DNA from: Corynebacterium sp. MSK008
Lineage (GTDB): Bacteria; Actinomycetota; Actinomycetes; Mycobacteriales; Mycobacteriaceae
Length of the DNA: 64,000 bases
NCBI RefSeq assembly: GCF_030232585.1
Contig: NZ_JASPJX010000005.1
Location: forward strand, 124,001-188,000
Reading direction: 5' to 3'
Every line of letters begins with the position of its first letter. Position 1 is the first letter of the stretch. The position numbers and the translations under genes were made by a program. Positions 60,649 through 64,000 of this stretch are shown piece after piece. The notes below the pieces were generated by a model. The model did no database searches and was not told the origin of the DNA. It worked only from the letters and a program-made list of their open reading frames with translations.

Positions 60649-60862
60649 GACGTTTGTGGAACGCTGCCTGGAAGGCACCGCGCAGCCGGGCGACATCGAT
60701 GACTGGGTGGATGCCTGGCACGAATCCGCCCCCGGAAGTGAGGATCTCACCCTCGACGAGTACCTCGGTTTCACTCCGGAAGAGGGCGCGATTTGGGCGC
60801 GCTACGGCTCTAGGCTCGGCGAGATCCTGGAGAACCGCCGCCAAAACCGCCAGCCCGCGTAA
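60641..60862 (+). CDS. Candidate immunity protein for the E3-type toxin
   Basis: A 73-residue acidic protein (many Asp and Glu, few Lys) without signal or membrane segment. DIDDWVDAWHES and LTLDEYLGFTPEEGAIWARYG recall small immunity proteins next to polymorphic toxin cassettes in actinobacteria. The ATG at 60641 is preceded by GGGAGGAGGATCG and lies within the last codons of the toxin gene, so toxin and immunity would be translationally coupled. Acidic immunity and basic toxin would fit as a neutralising complex. Confidence 0.68.
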   Translation: MFKTFVERCLEGTAQPGDIDDWVDAWHESAPGSEDLTLDEYLGFTPEEGAIWARYGSRLGEILENRRQNRQPA

Positions 60863-60939
60863 CCCGCGATTTGGTCAAACCCGCGTCCACCCGCTAGCAT
60901 TCCCTACCGAAGTTTGAACGGCCCGCAACGGCCGAGCTC

Positions 60940-61034
60940 AAGTTTCACCGAAGACCGTCGGTCACTCTCGTGAGGGAGTCGAAGGCGCTCCACTTACGGG
61001 GCCGACCCACGCAGGAGAAACGCGGCACACTCCT
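60940..61034 (+). promoter_or_regulatory. L10 leader (ribosomal protein L10 binding, autoregulatory)
   Basis: The untranslated stretch ahead of rplJ contains the paired ACCGAAGACCGTCGGT block near 60947-60962 and the GACCCACGCAGGAG segment near 61005-61018, which resemble the actinobacterial L10 leader with its kink-turn. L10 with L7/L12 would bind there and reduce translation of rplJ-rplL. Confidence 0.75.
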
Positions 61035-61041
61035 ATGTATG

Positions 61042-61068
61042 CCTCGTGCTTCTGCACGGGGCATTTTT
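61042..61068 (+). terminator. Hairpin with T5 run in the rplJ leader, likely attenuator
   Basis: CCTCGTGC pairs with GCACGGGG (eight pairs, one G-U, TTCT loop) and CATTTTT follows. It lies between the L10 leader and rplJ, so it could end transcription when L10 is in excess. A second palindrome (CTTCGCGCGAAG) between TCGACGT and ACGTCGA arms follows at about 61076-61104. Confidence 0.78.
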
Positions 61069-61164
61069 GCTTCTCGACGTCAGCTTCGCGCGAAGCGAAC
61101 GTCGATAGGCAAGATGCTCCGGGCGGATTGAACAACATGAAGTTATCGGAAGGAGGCGTGTGTC

Positions 61165-61686
61165 ATGGCAAACCCGAAGAACACTGCGGAACTTGCAGCT
61201 CTGAAGGAGAAGTTCGCTGAGGCGGATTCCCTCGTGCTGACTGAGTACCGTGGCCTGACCGTCGGCCAGCTGCAGCAGCTGCGCGGCGATATGGGCTTCG
61301 ATGTCGAGTACCACGTCGCCAAGAACACCCTCATCAAGATCGCTGCAAACGAGCACGGTATTGAGGGTCTCGATGATCTTCTCACCGGCCCGACCGCCGT
61401 CGCGTTCATCAAGGGCGACGCTGCTGTCGACGCTGCGAAGGTGATGAAGAAGTTCAACAAGGACCACGACGCGTTCGTGATCAAGGGCGGCTACATGGAC
61501 GGCAACGTCCTGGACGCTTCCCAGATCGACGCGCTGGCCGAGATGGACAACCGCGAGACCACCCTGGCCAAGATCGCTGGCGCATTCGAGGGCTCTCTGG
61601 CAAAGGCAGCCGGCCTGTTCCAGGCTCCGGCATCCAAGACGGCCCGCCTTGTCGCTGCACTGCAGGACAAGCAGGAAGCCGCATAA
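61165..61686 (+). CDS. rplJ: 50S ribosomal protein L10
   Basis: A 173-residue protein that forms the base of the L7/L12 stalk. The opening PKNTAELAALKEKFAEADS, the central YHVAKNTLIKIAA and the C-terminal helix that binds L7/L12 dimers (about 140-173) are recognisable. GAAGGAGG lies upstream of the ATG. The gene is preceded by the L10 leader and followed by rplL after 52 bases. Confidence 0.97.
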   Translation: MANPKNTAELAALKEKFAEADSLVLTEYRGLTVGQLQQLRGDMGFDVEYHVAKNTLIKIAANEHGIEGLDDLLTGPTAVAFIKGDAAVDAAKVMKKFNKDHDAFVIKGGYMDGNVLDASQIDALAEMDNRETTLAKIAGAFEGSLAKAAGLFQAPASKTARLVAALQDKQEAA

Positions 61687-61738
61687 ACACACTTTTACAT
61701 CCGGGCTGTAAACGCCCACCAACAGAAAGGAAGCCACA

Positions 61739-62128
61739 ATGGCTAAGCTCACCAAGGACGAGCTCATCGAGCAGTTCAAGGAAATGACCCTCATCGAGCT
61801 CTCCGAGTTCCTGAAGGAGTTCGAGGAGGTCTTCGACGTGACCGCAGCCGCTCCGGTTGCTGCTGTCGCTGCAGGCGCTCCGGCCGCTGGCGGCGAGGCT
61901 GCCGCTGAGGAGAAAGACGAGTTCGACGTCGTTCTCGAGGACGCTGGCGACAAGAAGATCGGCGTGATCAAGGTTGTCCGCGAGCTGGTTCCGGGCCTGG
62001 GCCTGAAGGACGCCAAGGAAATGGTCGAGGGTGCCCCGAAGGCAATCCTCGAGGGCGCCAACAAGGACGACGCCGAGGCTGCCAAGACCAAGCTCGAAGA
62101 GGCTGGCGCAAAGGTCACCCTCAAGTAA
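61739..62128 (+). CDS. rplL: 50S ribosomal protein L7/L12
   Basis: A 129-residue acidic stalk protein. An N-terminal dimerisation helix pair (1-35), an Ala/Gly/Glu hinge (about 38-58) and the C-terminal domain with [21 protein letters not shown] and VEGAPKAI, the EF-Tu/EF-G contact surface. AGAAAGGAAG precedes the ATG. A strong terminator follows. Confidence 0.98.
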   Translation: MAKLTKDELIEQFKEMTLIELSEFLKEFEEVFDVTAAAPVAAVAAGAPAAGGEAAAEEKDEFDVVLEDAGDKKIGVIKVVRELVPGLGLKDAKEMVEGAPKAILEGANKDDAEAAKTKLEEAGAKVTLK

Positions 62129-62152
62129 GAGCTTTTTGCTTGACGACGATCA

Positions 62153-62188
62153 CCCCCTCCGGTTCGCACACGCAACCGGAGGGGGTTT
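62153..62188 (+). terminator. Terminator of the rplJ-rplL operon
   Basis: A perfect 12-base-pair stem (CCCCCTCCGGTT at 62153-62164 with its complement at 62174-62185), a nine-base loop and TTT. One of the clearest terminators in the window. Confidence 0.9.
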
Positions 62189-62219
62189 CGCGTGTATGGC
62201 TGCGGTAAAGTAGCCCACC

Positions 62220-63158
62220 ATGCTGCCCACTTCCCGCATTCTTTCCGTCTTGCTCGCCGGCGTCGGTGCTGCGCTGGTGGTGGCGGGGCTGTTGGCGCCG
62301 AGCGTGCTGCTTTCCGGCAACCGCCTGCCGCTGGCGCTGGGGGAGGCCACGTGGACCATCACGGACCCGGACGGCACCCGCGACGGCGAGGCGGCGCCGG
62401 TGACGCGCCAGCTGCACATGGAGATTCAAGAGCCGTCCGACGGTGACACGGCGAGCGTGCGCGTGGGCGACACGCTGCGGGCGGGGGAGTCCGGCTCGGA
62501 CTTCAACGACCTGCTCACGGCCTCGACGTGGTCCTACGCCGTGGACCGCGTCACGGGTGCCGCGCAAGGCCCGGCGGAGGCGCTTTTGGTCATGGGCATG
62601 CCCGCGACACAGGTGCCTATCGACGGGGCGTGGCTGACCTTCCCCGCCCCCGCGCCACAGGACACCGTGGAGGTGTTCGACCCGGTGCTGCGCGGCTCAG
62701 CGCCGGCGGAATTCTCTGGCGAAGAGGAGATCGCCGGGCGCACGGTGCACCGCTATACCCAACGCATCGCGCCGACGAACGTGGCCAAGCGCTACGCGGA
62801 CCCGCGCAACACGCTCACAATCGAGGATGAAAACGGCGAGCCGCAGCGCACCTTCCTGCACCACGCCGCCGAGCGCGAGATCCTGGTGGACCAGGAGACT
62901 GGCGTGGTCGTGGGCATCGACGAGAAGGTGGACGACTACTACGCCGACGCAGAAGGCAACGGCGTGAAGAACGTGGTCACCTATGACGGCGTGATGGGCC
63001 GGCAGGACGTCGAGAAGCTTGTGCACAAAGTGGATGATGCGCAGACCGTCGCGGCGGACCGTGGGCTGTGGCGCGTGCTGGCCTGGGTTGGCGCGGCGCT
63101 GACCCTTGCTGGCCTGGCGGGCGCGCTGCGGCCGGGGCGTGCGGCGCGCCGCGATTGA
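62220..63158 (+). CDS. DUF3068 (PorA-like) membrane-anchored surface protein
   Basis: A 312-residue exported protein with one helix at each end (about 8-32 and 284-303) and a large beta-rich ectodomain between, the layout of the DUF3068 group found in mycolata next to rpoB. A segment such as GRTVHRYTQRIAP and VDQETGVVVGIDEKVDDYY fit the family. The function is not established. It lies between the rplL terminator and the rpoB leader. Confidence 0.83.
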   Translation: MLPTSRILSVLLAGVGAALVVAGLLAPSVLLSGNRLPLALGEATWTITDPDGTRDGEAAPVTRQLHMEIQEPSDGDTASVRVGDTLRAGESGSDFNDLLTASTWSYAVDRVTGAAQGPAEALLVMGMPATQVPIDGAWLTFPAPAPQDTVEVFDPVLRGSAPAEFSGEEEIAGRTVHRYTQRIAPTNVAKRYADPRNTLTIEDENGEPQRTFLHHAAEREILVDQETGVVVGIDEKVDDYYADAEGNGVKNVVTYDGVMGRQDVEKLVHKVDDAQTVAADRGLWRVLAWVGAALTLAGLAGALRPGRAARRD

Positions 63159-63470
63159 CCGCGCGCGGATGGTGGGTGGTAGGCTTCCGGCAGCAACCGC
63201 ACGAGTGGCCCAGACGGCATCGGGCAGCCTTTACAAACGGGGGAGATTACTCTATGGTTGTTCTTTGCGCTGGAAGCCGTCTCCAGTACGCATAGAGAGC
63301 CTTGTGCAGCGGGATTGGAAAAACCCGATTTGACAAGGTGATTTTGTTGTCTCTGGGGGCGGGTCTTCCGAAGCAGACCGAATGCTAACTTATCCTGCGG
63401 AAACGCCACTGGGCCGCGAAGCCAGACGCGGTGCGGTGAGCCTCCGCCAGAGGTGCTGGAAGGACCCAAC
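63159..63470 (+). promoter_or_regulatory. rpoB leader and promoter region
   Basis: A 312-base stretch without a full-size gene. TGCTAACTT at 63383-63391 reads as an extended -10 box, which would place an rpoB transcript start about 70 bases before the gene; a TTGACA at 63330-63335 has no fitting -10. A 13-codon frame with a good ribosome site lies at 63254-63295. The boundaries of the promoter are uncertain. Confidence 0.45.
63254..63295 (+). CDS. Possible 13-codon leader peptide upstream of rpoB
   Basis: An ATG preceded by GGGGGAG at seven bases opens a 13-residue frame (MVVLCAGSRLQYA) that ends in TAG, 175 bases before rpoB. The ribosome site is far better than expected by chance in a spacer. 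Whether it is translated, and whether it affects rpoB expression, is not shown by sequence. Confidence 0.35.
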   Translation: MVVLCAGSRLQYA

Positions 63471-64000
63471 TTGGCAGTCTCAGACCAGACCATGAACATG
63501 GCTGAAACCCCCGGGGCTCCCGAACGTTACTCGTTCGCGAAGATTAATGAGCCGATCACCGTCCCGGGGCTTCTTGATGTGCAGCTCGAATCGTTTGCGT
63601 GGCTCGTCGGCACGCAAGAGTGGCGCGAGCGCGAGCAGGCCAACCGCGGCGACGATGCACGCATCACGTCCGGCCTGGAGGACATCCTCGACGAGATCTC
63701 CCCGATCGAGGACTACTCCGGCAATATGAGCCTGACGCTGTCCGAGCCGCGCTTCGAAGACGTGAAGTACACGATTGACGAGTGCAAGGACAAGGACATC
63801 AACTACTCCGCGCCGTTGTACGTGACCGCGGAGTTCATTAACAACGACACGCAGGAGATCAAGTCCCAGACCGTGTTCATCGGCGACTTCCCGCTGATGA
63901 CGGACAAGGGCACCTTCATCGTCAACGGCACCGAGCGTGTCGTCGTCTCGCAGCTGGTGCGCTCCCCGGGCGTGTACTTCGACGAGACCATTGACAAGTC
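63471..64000 (+). CDS. rpoB: RNA polymerase beta subunit, 5' part (continues past window)
   Basis: The first 176 codons of the beta subunit. [24 protein letters not shown] is the conserved opening (quoted in part as [14 protein letters not shown]), followed by [28 protein letters not shown] and [14 protein letters not shown] and [19 protein letters not shown] stretches (the last quoted as [11 protein letters not shown]). The start is TTG at 63471, seven bases after GGAAGGA. The rifampicin-resistance region lies outside the window. Confidence 0.97.
   Translation, partial: MAVSDQTMNMAETPGAPERYSFAKINEPITVPGLLDVQLESFAWLVGTQEWREREQANRGDDARITSGLEDILDEISPIEDYSGNMSLTLSEPRFEDVKYTIDECKDKDINYSAPLYVTAEFINNDTQEIKSQTVFIGDFPLMTDKGTFIVNGTERVVVSQLVRSPGVYFDETIDK

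Noticed and set aside
61035..61220. A 61-codon frame crossing the rplJ leader and start
   Set aside because: It runs through the terminator-like hairpin and overlaps rplJ in another frame, with no ribosome site.
63330..63335. TTGACA as a -35 box for rpoB
   Set aside because: No TANNNT element lies 16-18 bases downstream; the extended -10 at 63383-63391 is a better candidate.
1..64000. CRISPR arrays, rRNA genes and known insertion sequences
   Set aside because: No regularly spaced repeats of 25-40 bases, no rRNA sequence and no transposase motif were seen. The only long direct repeat is the 38-bp pair around the ATPase gene.

Overview
The window is a high-GC chromosome segment from a mycolic-acid actinomycete, most likely a Corynebacterium. 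The reasons are gene order and family content: hemL, a cytochrome c biogenesis operon, dispersed men genes, mgtA, tRNA-Trp, secE-nusG, rplK-rplA, rplJ-rplL and rpoB follow the order known from mycobacteria and corynebacteria. Other signs are a mycothiol-type arsenate reductase, sortase-type and choice-of-anchor M surface proteins, and a long acidic NusG. The species cannot be named from the sequence.

Layout. 1-6677: end of hemL, a histidine phosphatase, the System II cytochrome c maturation genes (TlpA/ResA-like, CcdA, ResB, CcsB), then galE and a small XRE regulator in overlapping frames. 6976-12304: small membrane proteins, a sugar ABC importer, an AEC transporter and menA. 12341-15246: a glycosyltransferase and a KtrB/KtrA potassium uptake pair. 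15308-18901: an arsenic resistance operon with two ArsR-type operators, then a divergent TetR/membrane protein pair. 18902-23352: an accessory zone with an unassigned overlapping gene pair, a lone ribbon-helix-helix protein, a methyltransferase and a lone HicB-like protein. 23394-25342: menE, translationally coupled to a YhfC-type membrane protease. 25616-31628: a secreted protein, a two-component system bracketed by two identical hairpins, a BcrA-type ABC exporter and a lipoprotein. 31780-36341: an M20 hydrolase, menB, an ATPase cassette between 38-bp direct repeats, and menC. 36391-48459: a DASS symporter, menD, mgtA, an MntR-like regulator facing a manganese-type ABC importer, menG, a menJ-like reductase and a polyprenyl diphosphate synthase. 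48524-52037: four tRNA genes, secE, nusG, rplK, rplA. 52045-53124: HNH endonuclease. 53295-60362: a six-gene surface-anchored zinc-type ABC import operon starting at a Zur-like site. 60415-60862: a tiny colicin E3-like ribonuclease toxin with an overlapping candidate immunity gene. 60940-64000: L10 leader, rplJ, rplL, a DUF3068 protein and the start of rpoB.

How the genes work together. Menaquinone synthesis runs through the window (menA, menE, menB, menC, menD, menG, a menJ-like reductase, and a polyprenyl synthase that could supply the side chain). Together with cytochrome c maturation it serves the respiratory chain. Two metal importers sit about 10 kb apart and differ in a predicted metal ligand: glutamate in the MntR-linked one, histidine in the surface-anchored one.

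The most unusual items are the stand-alone E3-type toxin/immunity pair, the ORC-like ATPase between duplicated palindromic repeats at the menB/menC junction, and the zinc-type binding protein whose two lobes are separated by a permuted anchor-M repeat.
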